From contig OY755184.1 in the NCBI GenBank assembly GCA_963576735.1, positions 7,750,001-7,814,000 of the forward strand: a stretch of DNA of 64,000 nt, given 5' to 3'. The position numbers and the translations under genes are program-made. A model generated the notes under the pieces. The model was given only the letters and a program-made list of their open reading frames with translations. It did no database searches and was not told the DNA's origin. Below, in pieces: positions 11,401 through 22,559 of this stretch (positions are counted from its first letter, which is position 1; each line of letters starts with the position of its first letter). The stretch comes from Bedellia somnulentella (lineage: Eukaryota; Arthropoda; Insecta; Lepidoptera; Bedelliidae).

Positions 11401-14400
11401 AGCACTTGAAAATCCCAAAAACTTTTAAAAAAATATTCTATGTTAAACAAATAACTACTACACACCTACAAGTAAGTTAAGTTTTATTATGCGGTAACAT
11501 TTTGGTAAGTCAAGGTAGCTCAATGGGTTAATTGACATATTAAATGATCGTATATATTTTGAAACCTAATACCATTATCGTTTCGCGTTTCTGAGTAGTA
11601 CTGCTTTATCAAAATGCTAAGCATTATTGGTTTTCCAGGAACAAAACATGTAAAGTCACTGTTATTTGTCACTATTCCGAAAATATGATTAGCCTTAAAG
11701 CAATGACTGATACATACTCGGCATAATTATGCCAACATTAAAACCCACATTTAGGTGTACATTCGTGTACACATATTGTGTCCATTTATTATTACTACAA
11801 ATGTTTGATGACATTAAAGGAAACAAGAATTTTGGTAACATTACACTTTCACTGTAAAATTAAAATTAAATTCCCTAATCGCCAACAAGAACACCAGAAA
11901 AAGGCGCTTTTTACCCAACTACGGAGACAAAAAGAAGGGTTTTGGACCGGAAAAATTGCAGAATAATCCATACTTTAGAAGTTCCAGTATTTCCCAAAAA
12001 ATGAAAAAGTTATTTGCTGGAGAGATAAAATAATTCATAAATGCAGTGAGCTAAATGAAAAATAACTACATATATTGTATGCATAGATCTAATAAAGTTC
12101 TAATTATATAACAAATACAAAGTGACTGTTTTGGTAATAAAAAATATTTTGCTAGCTGAAGGTCGGTCGGCTTAAACAGTCGCAAATTCTCGGAAAAAGC
12201 TACGCAACTAAAAATGAGTTTAATGTGCATTGTTAGACAAAATTGTGATTTAACCATTTTTCATTAAAAAAAAATAACATTAGTAATAAATAAAGAATAA
12301 ATAAAGGTAAGAAAAATTTCGAAAAATAAAGAAATAAAGGATAGAAGAATTTCGCACTGGCAGCTAATTGACACGGTAGCTCAATTGGCAGAGCGTCGTC
12401 GGGGCGTTTACCCGAGGTCGCGGGTTCGGTCCCCGCCTGTGTCGAGATTTTTCTTTCCCTTATTTATTATTTATTTATTAGTAATAGTCCCCACATGAGG
12501 TTTTCATGAACAAAGAGATTTAAAATAAACAATAGTATTCGTATTTGTTTTGATATTTTTGTAATATATTTAAAACCATGCAACCAGTTTTCGCAACGCA
12601 AAATAAAATGGTTGGTCCCTTGAAAGCATATCCAAGCGTACAAAAAAACACTTTAGAAATTGTTTGAATTGAGTTGGTTGTATATCAGTAATTAAAAAAC
12701 TAAGTGTAAAACAAAGAATTTTATTATCTTCTGTAACCACAGTAATATACTAGACGATTTTTTTTTCGCTTAATTGATTAGTTATAATCCCCACATGAGG
12801 TTTTCATGCAAAAACAAATTATGCATACATAACAGTAATATACGTACGTAATAATAGGTGGACTCAAATCTTATTTTGGCAGCGTAGCGTATAGCGTAAA
12901 TATTTGTGGAGTTGTAAAACTTTACAAACAAAGAATATCCTATAAAATAGGTGTAATTTCCTTTAGCGAAAATGAATGCCATAAGACAAATTAATTAGAA
13001 GTGTAAATGCTAATTTAGTGGTTTTGAGTCCACTGGACTAGGTTCATTCTAAGCAATGTTGATTTAGTGTCTAATCTCCATCCATTAGTTACTTTGTATA
13101 GTGCTTTGGTAACAAGGGATTAGTGTGCGTTTGAGCTTAGAAGGGAATTACGCTTTGCTGCAGTTTTAGTTAAGTATCTAAAACTTTTTTTAAGAAAAAA
13201 CTTTTCACAAGACAACTTTTTAAGATACAACAACAAATTTGAATTTCGATAAAAAAATATTTTGAAAATTATGGACAACTTCTAAATAACGTTTTTTTAC
13301 GGGAACGAAATCACATGTATTATATCAACTACATACATTTACTCACGCTATTAGTTCCCATTAGGGTAGGCACTCGCGATCGCCACTTTATAAAATCCTG
13401 ACACACCTTTCTAGCTTCGTTTACATCCTCATTTCAATATTTTCATACCGCCCATTTATTCTTCATACTTCGGACGCCTTCCTTTTTGAGCACACTCTCA
13501 ATTTGATCCAAATGTGTCCTCCGTTGTTGTCCTATACATATAGTAACTAACAATCATCGGTATGAAATAAAGATGTGAAAGTGGCATAGGTTTTTTTTAA
13601 TTTTATCAATTTCCACGATCCAGTTCTTGTAAGGCTAGAGTGAGTCCAAAGGTCTTGATATTTGCTGAAGGTAACACTAATTTTATAATATAATAATAGA
13701 TAAGATAAGGTTGTTTTAAAACGATACAGAGGCGAAAATTCGAATTCCGGGTCCGACCCAACACAAATATTACCCAAAAGCAGTGGTATTAAGTGTATTA
13801 AACTTTAATCCTTACCGTTTCAAGCAATTAAGGTATGTAAATCCGATCAGTAAATGTATATTATTTCTAGAAAGGATCGATCGATCCAAACAGTATCAAT
13901 GTCAGGAAACCAAAGTGCTCCTGAAGAGAAGTAATTTTGCAAGCTAAGCGTCGACTCTGTTCTTAACAAATTACATATATATAACACTACCCCATTTCTA
14001 CCCGTGGGTGATCGTAAGAGGCGACTAAGGGTATAGGGGCTTTTTAAGTGATTTTTTGGCGATGTGGTTGGAGAACCGTCACCAAAAACATTTATTATTA
14101 CCATCTTTTCCCCATCAACTTCCAAAAGTGGCTGAGGAATTTCTCTTTCCAAAGCTCTGGCTACCCCGTTAAGCGATTTATAGCCGTGAGTATATGTATG
14201 TATGTATATGTATCATTGTTTTGATGATATGTAGTTTGTAAAGACTCTACGTTAAGATCTGACTGCATTTATTAAGTTTCATACATAACCGTATTACTTG
14301 TTTAATAAGTTGACCAGTGTTCTTAATACGACTATGATTTCGGTAACATGTAACATCATATAACTTCCTTGCTATGGCAAATAATATTTATGGCGAACAC

Positions 14401-17400
14401 AGACTTTCGCAATAAATAAAAAAGTATATGAGAGAATTCGTAATGATTGTTTTTCTTGATGGTTTTTATGCATAATTTAAATTAAAAAATATCATCATCT
14501 TGATGTGCAATAAAGAGTTTTCTGTTCTATTCTTTCCTATTGAAAACTATGCAAATTTTGTTTTTCTGTCTTGGCTTTGAATTATACATGCCGTTATTGA
14601 TCTCACTTTCACTTAGGGATTCAATTGATAATATGTATTCATTCACGTAATTAATTCTGATTTAGACAGGTAAAAAAAAGATCTTTACTTTGAACGATCG
14701 TTACAAAAACTTTTTTATACTTATTTTTTTAGTTTTTTGGCTTATAAATTGGAAGATCAATCTATTAAGCACGACTATTAAATAAATTCAAGGTATAGCA
14801 ACTTTTTATTTTAGGCAATTATAACTTTGATCTTGGTGACATCTCTATCTACATTGACACTTAAAAACAAAAAACCCAGCGCACAACTAATACGCATTGT
14901 AGAAACCTACAGCAATTTTAATTGGTCGTTCTACTTCTACGATTCATCAGGATAATAATGTTCAGTTTTGCAGCGAAAGTAGCTGTTATTTTTACCGCAA
15001 AAAAATCTTGAACTTGGCCTTGCCGAAATCTAGAACAAACGTGGTCACGTAATGAAAGACTTTTTAAAGTTATTTTCAGGTTTCAGGCACGAGGGTGTTT
15101 CTTGGCCTAAACATTGTTGTACGATGCCAAGCCACGTGCTATTCGAAAGTTACAGTTCAAAGTTTCAATGAGCATGATGAAATTCATAACTGCGTTGTGG
15201 TTTTTACTTTGTATACAACTACCTGCTTATGTTTTTTACATAAATAAAAATATTAAAAAATAATTTTTAACAAAAAGAAAACCGACTTCATAGTTGGAAA
15301 AACAACCGAAAATAAACAATCTAGTACTAAAAAGTACGAAATAAGTTTTTTAATTGAATATGAGTACTGTGATTAATACCTTAACAATTTCTTTATTCCA
15401 CACGCGTCAGTTCAACCTACTTAAATATTACAATTCTCTTAAATTAATTTGTGAGCCGGTGCCAGCCTCGATGATTATTGATAATAAGAAGTGTGTGTTT
15501 CGCACTTCATATACATGTAAAATGTAGGGTACCTTGTAGTTGTAGGGTAAATTGATTTTTGTACGTATTACCATTGAAAAACGTTAGGCGATAGATATAT
15601 ATTGTTTAGATTGTAATAATCAGAGATAGATAGTAAGGTGAATTTACTTTTGTTTGACTGGCACCGACTCAAAAATTAATTTAAGAGAATTGTAATTTTT
15701 AGGTATGTTGAACTGACGCGTGTGGAATAAAGAAATTGTTAAGGTATTAATCACAGTACTCATATTCAATTAAAAAACTTATTTCGTACTTTTTAGTACT
15801 AGATTGTTTATTTTCGGTGGTTTTTCCAACTATGAAGTCGGTTTTCTTTTTGTTAAAAATTATTTTATTTTACGAGTTTTAGAGATGGGTAGACCTGGCA
15901 AAGATGCCTCTCGGATGAGGAAGCGACGGTTACTGTATTATTCTTCGTATTTCCGGTATTTCTATTACTGTACGATATTAAATAGGCTCAACCACATGTA
16001 ACCTTACATTGTTCTTAAAATCCTTCGAAAGGCGATGGTCTACAATTCTACATACATACATACATATACTGAGGCGTGAGTATATGTATGTATGTATGTA
16101 TGTATGAAAAAGACTTATTCTAGTGTATTAATTGACACAATAAAATACTTAAATTTAAGCTATTATTTTCCACTGGGGTAAGTAGAGACTATCAATCGCC
16201 ACTTTTTACATACATACATACATATACTCACGTCGTTAATTCCCATTGGGGTAGGCAGAGACTATCGATCGCCACTTTGTACGATCCTGGCAAACCTCTC
16301 TTGCTTCGTCTACATCCATCAATATTTTCATACATGCTCTTTTATTCTTCATACTTCGGACGCCTTCCTTTTTGAGCACACTTTCAATTTGGTCCAAGTG
16401 TGTCTTTCGTGGCCGTCCTCTACTAACATTACCTTCCACATTAGCTCTATAGATACCTTTTACCTCTACAATTCTACATTTCAAGAAAGACTCAAACGTT
16501 CACGCCGAATATCCCTGAAGGGTTAGCAGAGGTAGTAATACTTCTGAATATCACGTGACATTGTCACCTGTTGTTCAGAGTACCCACGATTTGCTTAGGC
16601 AGTGTTCTCACGTTATACAGGGCAGGCCTATCGGCGTTTTGAACAAATACACTGTCACATGATTGTGAGTTTCGACAGTCCCCTCGATTTCCTGGGATGC
16701 CATCATCAGATCCTGGTCTAATGGTACTTTCTCGGTAACAATAACATAACAAAAGAAATGTTTAGTGAACCTGTACTTCTCTTCATAAAAGCTACGAAGA
16801 GGAGTAAAAATCTATATAGAATGTGGAAAGAACTGTTTCCTAATACCTAGTGATTGAAGACCCACACCTTCCATCATCAGCTCAGCAGCATAACAATATG
16901 ATTTTCAGAAGCAAATGCCAATATAAGTTCAGAAAATATGTAAAACGCGGTACATTTGCCTACGAAATTTGAGGGTTCCCCTCGATTTCTCCATGATCCC
17001 ATCATCAGACCCTGATATCCTCACCATGGTACCAATCCGGGAGTATCTTCTTTTGAATAAAAAAATAATAATCAAAATCGGTTTATAAATGGCGAAGTAA
17101 TCGGCGAACAAACATAAAAAATAATAAAAATATACGGTCGAATTGAGAACACTCCTTTTTTTGAAGTCGGTTAAAAATGATTCATTTTTACAAATCAACT
17201 TTGTTAAGCTTTATACTATATCTCTTTCGCCATTATACTTTCATCCATCCTGCCTATGTACCCAAATGCATGGTGTCATATGTTGAGGACGGCCGCGCAA
17301 GACTTGAAAATTTTCTTACAAAGGCAAAAGTCCGGAGCAAAAAGAATGTATGAGAAGAATAATGAATGTGAGAGAAGCGAGAGAGATGTGTCAGGAACGT

Positions 17401-20400
17401 GCAAACTGGCGGGCAATGGGCGTGAGTATAAGTAACTTATTTTGCTTGTGTGCCTGTGATATGTGTTTAGTCTTTGCTTGAGAATTATTAAAAACCATTA
17501 AAACCATTTATTCAGTCGTATGTATGGAAAATATATTTATCGTCTGTTTAACCTATCAGAAAAAACGACATTAACGAGCACGACAGTTTTCATTCGGGGC
17601 GCTATAGAAAACCATATAAAATTAAAGCAAAAATATACAAATTATTAAAACTGGCAAAACGTAACGTACACTACAAATATACTAAAGTAATTGCACACTC
17701 AAATTATATTTTAGTGTAGGGTGCGGGTTTGAGTCCCGCTGAGAACATGAGTATACATGAGAATGTTGTTTATATGATGAGTATCATTTTCATTAAATAT
17801 TTCGCCATTATATTCTATCCAGGATGTGCTTAAATTTATCATTTATTTCGATCTAAATTCGGTAGGCATGCAAATATTTTTCGAATCTTTTTTTAAAAGC
17901 AACAGCAATTACGTCACATCTGAGATGAAAAAACGTAAGAAGCTTACATTTGCTTTGTGGGTTCCTTAGGGAGTGAATAAGTGAGCAAATAAGGTGTTTT
18001 GTATAATTCCAACGGGACCAAGAAAAGGCTAAATTTTACCACACAGTGATACGAATAAGTAATTGTAATAATTATTTTTTTTGTATTTAATTCTAATTTA
18101 TTTTTATTATGACTGAAGTTTCATCTCCTGAGAAACATTTTATTTAAGATTTACAGCCCAAAAGAATACTGTTCATAAAGGTGAAATTTAGTATGTTTAT
18201 ACTGTCTAGTGCAAGAGATCATGTCACAAGATTTTACATCACGCTTGCTCATAAAGTGAGTTTTACTGCACGGGCATGTAAATCCACATTTTACTAAAAG
18301 TAAGAATGTTTTTTACTTTGTTTGTCGTTACGTACTGCTAAAAAATAACTGGTGACAATCATAATTGAGGTTGTATTCAACTTGCTAAAATCAAGCTTTT
18401 TCTTGCATCATTTATATATCATATTAGCAAAATTGTTAATAAAAAATATCAACCGCATTCAAATAAATTAGTTTTCTTTTTGTTATTTGCAACTTTTTCG
18501 TAGTTTAATTCACGAGATCTAGTTTTTCATTGCAGCCATTGCGGGTGACAAAAGCTGTGATTTTTGCCACCATTTTGTTAAGGCAACAAATTATCTTCGA
18601 AAAGAAGTATCTTTATTAATTAGTAAATAATTCTATTAACAATAGCAATGATGACTAATTTTGCCCTTTTGTATTATAATGTACTATTGGAAAACTGTTA
18701 CAAAAACAGTATTAAAGTGGTGGATGATTATCGTAATTAAAATAATAAACTGCATTTACGTAGTATAATTTCTTTAAAATATCCTTGTTACAAACGGTGA
18801 CAAGATTACGATATAAACTAAGGTGGTATTACACAAATGGCCTTAAGTTACCAATTTGTCTTTGTTAATTGTTGTAAGGAACACACGTCCGCTCGCAGTC
18901 CAGTCCAGTGCTAAACCTGTGAGTAATGGTAAACAAACACACCTTCTGCAAACGAGAAGCCTTAACAAGACCCAATACAGAATTTTAAAGTAGGTTTCTG
19001 CAGATTTCTTGATTTCTTTTGGTAAGTTTGCTATGAGTATGTAAGTTATTAATTTACTTTTTGCTAACGCGTTTCTATTCTATATTATTTTTAAAAAAAT
19101 GAGATTAAAAAATCTAGAAACTAATTCTTTTAAACATGATTATATTGCTGATTAAAAGTGGTTGATTATCGTATTATTTAAGGAAGAGTATTATTTGATG
19201 CTCTAAAAACTAATTATTTACAACATAAGCACATATTAAATATCGAATAAATTATAATGTACTCCATTTTATTTTAATTATTTCTCTTTTAAGTTTTGTC
19301 ACCTCTGCCCTTTAAAGTAAGTAATTTCTGCATTTCAGCGTTTTTGTGCAGCTGAACTAATGTTACCTCACACTAAGTAAAACGTAACCATTAAAATGGA
19401 ATACCGAGTGGACATGAAAAGAGTGAAAGAATATAAGGATGTCGGTCTGTCAATCTGATTTTCTGATTGTTTATCAAACGGAACTCGGAACTTCGTTCTT
19501 TGTTTCAAAAGCGCAGACTGCGCTACTAGTCTTTTGAAATTGAAAAACTGTTGCTTTCATTACAGTATCTCTTGTTTATTCAATCCGTTACTTTATGACG
19601 CTCTAATATTTCACACATTTCAGGTGTTTATTTAGACTGGATTCATTTAACTTACATACATATTGTTCAACAGGAAATTAAAATATGGACTTAAAAAAAT
19701 GCATAACAAATTCCAGTGTGTCTTACCTATTTACATAAATACAAATACTCACGCAATTTTACAATTTGAACTTGATAGATTCGGTCTGGTAGAGTTATCC
19801 CGAGTTAGAGCGAACCCACTGCAACTTCACGGAATAAATAATGGGCGCGTTTTCCCGTTTGGACATTTACATTATTAAGGTTAAGGTAAGGTATGAAAAA
19901 CGACAAGACTAACGGTGTGATATTATAGGATAAAGAACTAATAACAAAAAAAAACAAGTAAATAAATGAATTTTTCTTGTTTTTTATTGTAAATATACAC
20001 AGACACCTGATTGTACAACATTTTTCTTTTAAAATCTAACGAAATATTAAAAACACATTCCCTGGCACTCTTACAAAGAATATATTATAAGCCTAAATTG
20101 ACAATTAAGGATTGCAAACAACATCAACTCAATTGTATTATTTCTCATATTACCAAATAAATCGTGTAGTATCTTCCTCAGCGCATATTTACTTTGGTTT
20201 GATATATGAATATTCTAATTTCCCGTTCTGGTTGTTCTTGTATTCAAGTAAGTGGCAGCCATATTTTTTTTCAAAGGATGCACTAAAAAAACTTATGCAT
20301 GTATAATGTTCCATCTTTGCGACTAAAGTTTTTTTTTAAGGGAACTGAACCCACGGTTTAAGTGACTTATGACGACAAGTAATAATTAATGACACCGAAA

Positions 20401-22436
20401 TTTGCTCGTCAAATATTAAGTAATTTAGTTTTTGGTTTGGTTTGATTAAATTTAGTTAATATCCCATTAAATGTGTATGACGTCGTATCGGCCTATATCA
20501 CTTATAAGTATTATTGCAAAAATATTTGAAAGAGCTTTCTATAATAGACTTGTAATTTTTTTAGAAAAATTTAATATTTTAAGCAAACATCAATACGGCT
20601 TTCAAAAGAATAAATCAACAGCATTAGCAGTATTCAAATTAGTAAAATTAATAACAGATAATATAGATCAACAAAAGCAAGCAGTGGTTACTTTTTTTTG
20701 ACATGACTAAAGCCTTTGATTTTGCTGATCATAAGAATTTGCTTACATGTTGTGAAAGATACGGAATTAGAGGACCTGCTTGGAAATGGTTAGAATCCTA
20801 TATTATAAATAGATTACAATGCGTGACAATTGAAGGGAGAAACAATAACAATGAAATAATATCTTATCGTTCTACTTTCGATGTTAATAAGTGTGGAGTG
20901 CCACAAGGAAGTGTACTTGGCCCTTTGCTATTTTTATTATACATAAATCATCTCCCAAAAATAACAGAAAACAACTGTATACTTTTTGCTGATGATATTT
21001 CCATTATTATAACAGAAAGAAACGATACCGAGAAAGAGGTAAATAATACCGTCGACAAAGTTGTATCGTGGCTCGAGTCAAATAATCTTAAAGTCAATCT
21101 TTCAAAGACAACATTTATACAATTTTTAAATTACAAAAATGTACCACAAGTATTAAATATCTCGAGTCGCAACAAATACATAAGTGAATCCACAGAACAT
21201 AAATTCTTAGGTGTAATTCTAGATAGACACTGTAACTGGAAAGCTCATGTGGACTATCTTTGCAAAAGAATAAATAAATTTGTATACCCACTATATCGTA
21301 TGGGCAAAATAGTTGGAACAAATACAGCATTAACTGCATACCATGGGTACGTTAGTTCCATATTAAGGTATGGGGTTGTAATATGGGGAAACTCCACCAA
21401 TGTAGACAGGGCTTTTATTGCACAAAAAAAATGTATACGTGCAATTTGCGGAAAAAGACCTTATGAATCCTGTAGACCACTTTTCAAAAAGCTAAATGTA
21501 CTAACTCTGGCCTGCATATATATTTATGAGAGTTGTTCATTTGTTAGGAAATATCCAGATGAATTTAAAAAAGCATGTGATTTATGTAATGTCAACATTC
21601 GTGATACAGGACGATTAGCAGTACCATTCATCAGGACCAGTCTGTGTAAAAAAAATTGCTATTCAATGTGCATTTCAATTTATAATAAGGTCCCCCAGCA
21701 CATAAAATATATGAATAATAATTTATATCATAAAAATTTGAAACGATGGTTAACTGTAATGTGTTTTTACTCCGTAAATGAATATTTCAATTTTAAAGAT
21801 GTTTTATAAAAATATATTATTATAATTTATTAAGTGAGTAACTTGACATTGATATAAATTGGTCCTTTATATTATTATTATTATTTTTTTCATTGAGTTG
21901 ATTACTATTGTTTTAATTTTAGCTTCTTTAAAATGTATGACATTTTATAATTTAAATTGATTAGGTATAGATTTTATTAATGTGTGTGTGTTTAATTAAA
22001 AAAAAAACATAATTAATTTTAGATTTGTATGTCAAGTGTCTTGACGGAACATGTACTATAATTACCTTTAAGATCTGATTCCATGTGCCATGCAAATAAA
22101 TATTATTTCATTTCATTTCAATACTACCCCTTAAACAACTTATTACTTTGACCGACTTCTGAAAAGGAGAATATGAGTTTTAACGGTTAACAGAGATTAG
22201 CATTCCTATCGGGTTTGTTCAATTACATTTACCATGTAACTAATGCAATAAAATTTTGTTCTAAAAGGTTCAGTGGTCGTGTGAACCGCGCCTGGCCGCA
22301 AGCCGAGGCCCGCGGCTGGAGTCTCCGCCAGTACCACCCCATGGACAACCGCCTGGTCCGGCAGTGGCGCGCAGACAAGCGACAGGTTCGATTCCGCCAG
22401 TGCTACTTCAACCCCATCTCTTGCTTCCGCAAATAA
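8348..22436 (+). CDS. AstC: Allatostatin C precursor (three coding exons)
   Basis: Secreted neuropeptide precursor. Type-C allatostatins are released by brain neurons and, in moths, inhibit juvenile hormone synthesis by the corpora allata through a somatostatin-like GPCR. Model: exon 1 8348-8425, exon 2 10484-10623, exon 3 22268-22436, giving 128 aa. The junctions fit: phase 0 between exons 1 and 2, and AG+G forming Arg between exons 2 and 3, all with GT..AG introns. The order is signal peptide (residues 1-24 or so), acidic spacer starting DNEEEQSEN, a Trp/Arg-rich spacer, KR cleavage, the mature peptide, then RK and stop. The length is about what is expected for lepidopteran AstC precursors. 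Exon 3 is certain. Linking exons 1 and 2 to it is inference from phase, composition and position. Intron 2 (11.6 kb) is swollen by transposons. Confidence 0.88.
8533..8619 (+). CDS. Candidate alternative exon: short Pro/Lys peptide with stop
   Basis: Just 107 bp after exon 1, CTAAGCTTCCCATTCACAG supplies a branch-like CTAAG and a strong acceptor. In phase 0 from exon 1 the reading is VIPPSPFTTRKGNKG then VLEMPPTHGKADF and TAA (8617-8619). Spliced to exon 1 it would give a 54-aa secreted protein with a mature part of about 28-30 residues and no cysteine. It could be an alternative 3' exon of AstC, a separate small peptide gene whose first exon is not shared with AstC, or chance. I do not recognise the peptide. 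No good poly(A) signal lies close downstream. Confidence 0.5.
   Translation, partial: VIPPSPFTTRKGNKGVLEMPPTHGKADF
8620..9155 (+). other. AstC intron 1, no recognised feature
   Basis: AT-rich DNA downstream of the candidate alternative exon. No AATAAA close to the 8617 stop and no repeat that I recognise. Confidence 0.4.
9170..9375 (-). mobile_element. SINE-B copy, head-to-head partner 1
   Basis: It begins on the plus strand ACTCACGGCCATAAATCCC and ends CCGGACACTACACGG, the reverse complement of the family. Only about 30 bp separate it from the plus-strand copy at 9393. Confidence 0.85.
9393..9645 (+). mobile_element. SINE-B copy, head-to-head partner 2
   Basis: Full-length: starts GCCGTGTAGTGCCGGCTTAG, contains GCGATGCGGTTGGAGACCC and AACTTCCAAAAGTGGCTGAG, and ends AGCCGTGAGTATATGTATG with a (TATG)n tail. 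Confidence 0.9.
9762..10010 (+). mobile_element. SINE-A copy lacking tRNA head
   Basis: It starts near TTACACCAATTTGTCTTTCC and shares GCGATAGGCCTGCC, AGCAAAACGTGGGTATTC and TTCGGGGATTTATGGC with the copy at 2701. It sits inside AstC intron 1. Confidence 0.8.
10484..10623 (+). CDS. AstC: AstC exon 2: acidic propeptide spacer
   Basis: The acceptor is ATCTCAACAG|GAC and the exon ends GATGACAG|GTACTG, a weak but usable donor. The 46 codons plus two bases read DNEEEQSENMVGRSGEAGAG, then AGDAGGWDAVDAAALHK and LLLQLDADD. Its sharp GC-richness against the flanks and the open phase-0 frame mark it as coding. The acidic start followed by a helix-prone Leu-rich end fits the spacer of an allatostatin C precursor. 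Confidence 0.82.
10624..12289 (+). other. AstC intron 2, 5' part
   Basis: AT-rich intron. The open frames at 11778-11966 (plus) and 12066-12257 (minus) show no family motif. No repeat was recognised with confidence. Confidence 0.4.
12290..12512 (+). mobile_element. tRNA-like element, collapsed relative of the 1335 palindrome
   Basis: The tRNA-like part (about 12369-12443) has A box TAGCTCAATTGG, T-arm GCGGG-TTCGGTC-CCCGC and acceptor GACACGG/CTGTGTC. Only a stub of the opposite arm (TTTCGCACTGGC) remains to the left, as if the hairpin had collapsed by deletion. It ends with GTCCCCACATGAGGTTTTCATG. Confidence 0.7.
12775..12812 (+). repeat. Fragment of the tRNA-like element tail
   Basis: TAATCCCCACATGAGGTTTTC repeats the end of the element at 12290-12512 about 290 bp further on. 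Confidence 0.6.
12813..13335. other. AstC intron 2, no recognised feature
   Basis: AT-rich. A 66-codon minus frame at 12782-12982 has no motif. Confidence 0.4.
13336..13535 (-). mobile_element. APE-LINE 3' end fragment
   Basis: Diverged copy of the C-terminal tail. Plus-strand words GTTCCCATTAGGGTAGGCA and TTCTTCATACTTCGGACGCC match the other copies. Confidence 0.8.
13975..14218 (+). mobile_element. SINE-B copy
   Basis: Contains CGTAAGAGGCGACTAAGGG, GCGATGTGGTTGGAG and CCAAAAGTGGCTGAGGAATTT, and ends ATAGCCGTGAGTATATGTATG. Confidence 0.88.
14219..15255. other. AstC intron 2, no recognised feature
   Basis: AT-rich DNA without coding signal or repeat that I recognise. Confidence 0.4.
15256..15876. 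mobile_element. Foldback MITE with ~205-bp inverted arms
   Basis: The left arm (15256-15465) and right arm (15659-15873) are reverse complements with few mismatches, sharing AGTACTAAAAAGTACGAAAT and CCGACTTCATAGTTGGAAAA. The unique spacer is about 190 bp. There is no ORF, so it must depend on another element's transposase. Its superfamily is not clear and no target duplication is obvious. Confidence 0.85.
16060..16205. repeat. Two LINE/SINE (TACA)n tails joined head to head
   Basis: TACATACATACATATACTGA is followed at once by GGCGTGAGTATATGTATG, then at 16163 by a scrap of LINE tail (CACTGGGGTAAGTAGAGAC). Confidence 0.7.
16205..16478 (-). mobile_element. APE-LINE 3' end fragment
   Basis: The minus strand encodes an 82-codon C-terminal piece: VKGIYRANVEGNVSRGRPRK, then THLDQIESVLKK and WRSIVSAYPNGN. 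It is 5'-truncated, with a (TACA)n tail at its 3' end. Confidence 0.9.
16495..16670 (-). mobile_element. SINE-A tail copy
   Basis: Plus-strand start AACGTTCACGCCGAATATCC, then TATCACGTGACATTGTCACC and GGCAGGCCTATCGGCG, the reverse of the 2701 copy. Confidence 0.85.
16675..17175. repeat. Fragments of a common lepidopteran dispersed repeat
   Basis: CCCCTCGATTTC..GGGAT/GAT.CCATCATCAGA.CCTG occurs twice (16680 and 16978). It is followed by AATCGGTTTATAAATGGCG and TTTTTGAAGTCGGTTAAAA near 17160. I know these words from moth repeats but cannot assign the family. Confidence 0.55.
17236..17435. mobile_element. APE-LINE tail with internal inversion
   Basis: 17236-17270 matches the LINE tail on the minus strand (ATCCATCCTGCCTATGT), while 17330-17430 matches further downstream sequence on the plus strand (GCGAGAGAGATGTGTCAGGAA). 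The two halves point in opposite directions. Confidence 0.5.
17712..17795 (+). mobile_element. Partial tRNA-derived SINE
   Basis: GTGCGGGTTTGAGTCCCGCTG gives a B box, followed by TTTATATGATGAG as in the copy at 4334. The A-box half is missing. Confidence 0.55.
17800..20470. other. AstC intron 2, gene-free AT-rich stretch
   Basis: No coding motif. CACCAATTTGTC-like words near 18850 hint at SINE-A debris. The open frame at 19663-19878 shows no family signature. Confidence 0.4.
20471..22125 (+). pseudogene. 5'-truncated LINE reverse transcriptase with one frameshift
   Basis: It begins inside the RT at MTSYRPISLISIIAKIFERA, continues with HQYGFQKNKSTALAVFK, then loses frame in a run of eight Ts at about 20692-20699; seven Ts would restore the TFFDMTKAFDF reading that carries the first catalytic Asp. 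The 368-codon second part (20703-21809) has CGVPQGSVLGPLLFLLYIN and LFADDISIII, followed by a normal C-terminal region to a stop. The 3' UTR ends with AATAAATATT and a short (ATTTC)n tail near 22095-22122. Jockey/CR1-like, lying 145 bp upstream of AstC exon 3 in the same orientation. The single-base defect could also be a sequencing error. Confidence 0.9.
22268..22436 (+). CDS. AstC: AstC exon 3: mature allatostatin C and stop
   Basis: Acceptor TGTTCTAAAAG|G. After the split Arg codon the 55 residues read FSGRVNRAWPQAEARGWS, then LRQYHPMDNRLVRQWRADKR, then the mature peptide QVRFRQCYFNPISCF, then RK and TAA (22434-22436). KR is the convertase site. Gln would cyclise to pyroglutamate, and the two Cys (C-x6-C) form the family disulphide. 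The peptide equals the Manduca type-C allatostatin sequence. GC-rich codon use stands out against AT-rich flanks. Confidence 0.97.
22383..22427 (+). other. AstC: Mature allatostatin C peptide (15 aa)
   Basis: QVRFRQCYFNPISCF sits between KR and RK. The hormone is expected to be pyroglutamylated, disulphide-bonded and non-amidated, since no Gly precedes the RK. Confidence 0.95.
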
Positions 22437-22537
22437 ATCACACAATTACTGAACCACACATCTCCATTGAAGCTATCACCTATCCTGGCCAGCTCCGATG
22501 GACATCAGAACGATCGGTCTCCAAAGCGAAGATTGTA

Positions 22538-22543
22538 AATAAA
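22538..22543 (+). terminator. AstC: Likely AstC poly(A) signal
   Basis: AATAAA about 100 nt after the AstC stop. A second AATAAA overlaps the stop itself (22432-22437) but is too early to be the main signal. Confidence 0.6.
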
Positions 22544-22559
22544 TGAAGTCTATTTTTGG

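Noticed and set aside
22206..22445. Minus-strand 79-codon frame over AstC exon 3
   Set aside because: Its openness comes from the GC-rich codons of the real plus-strand exon.
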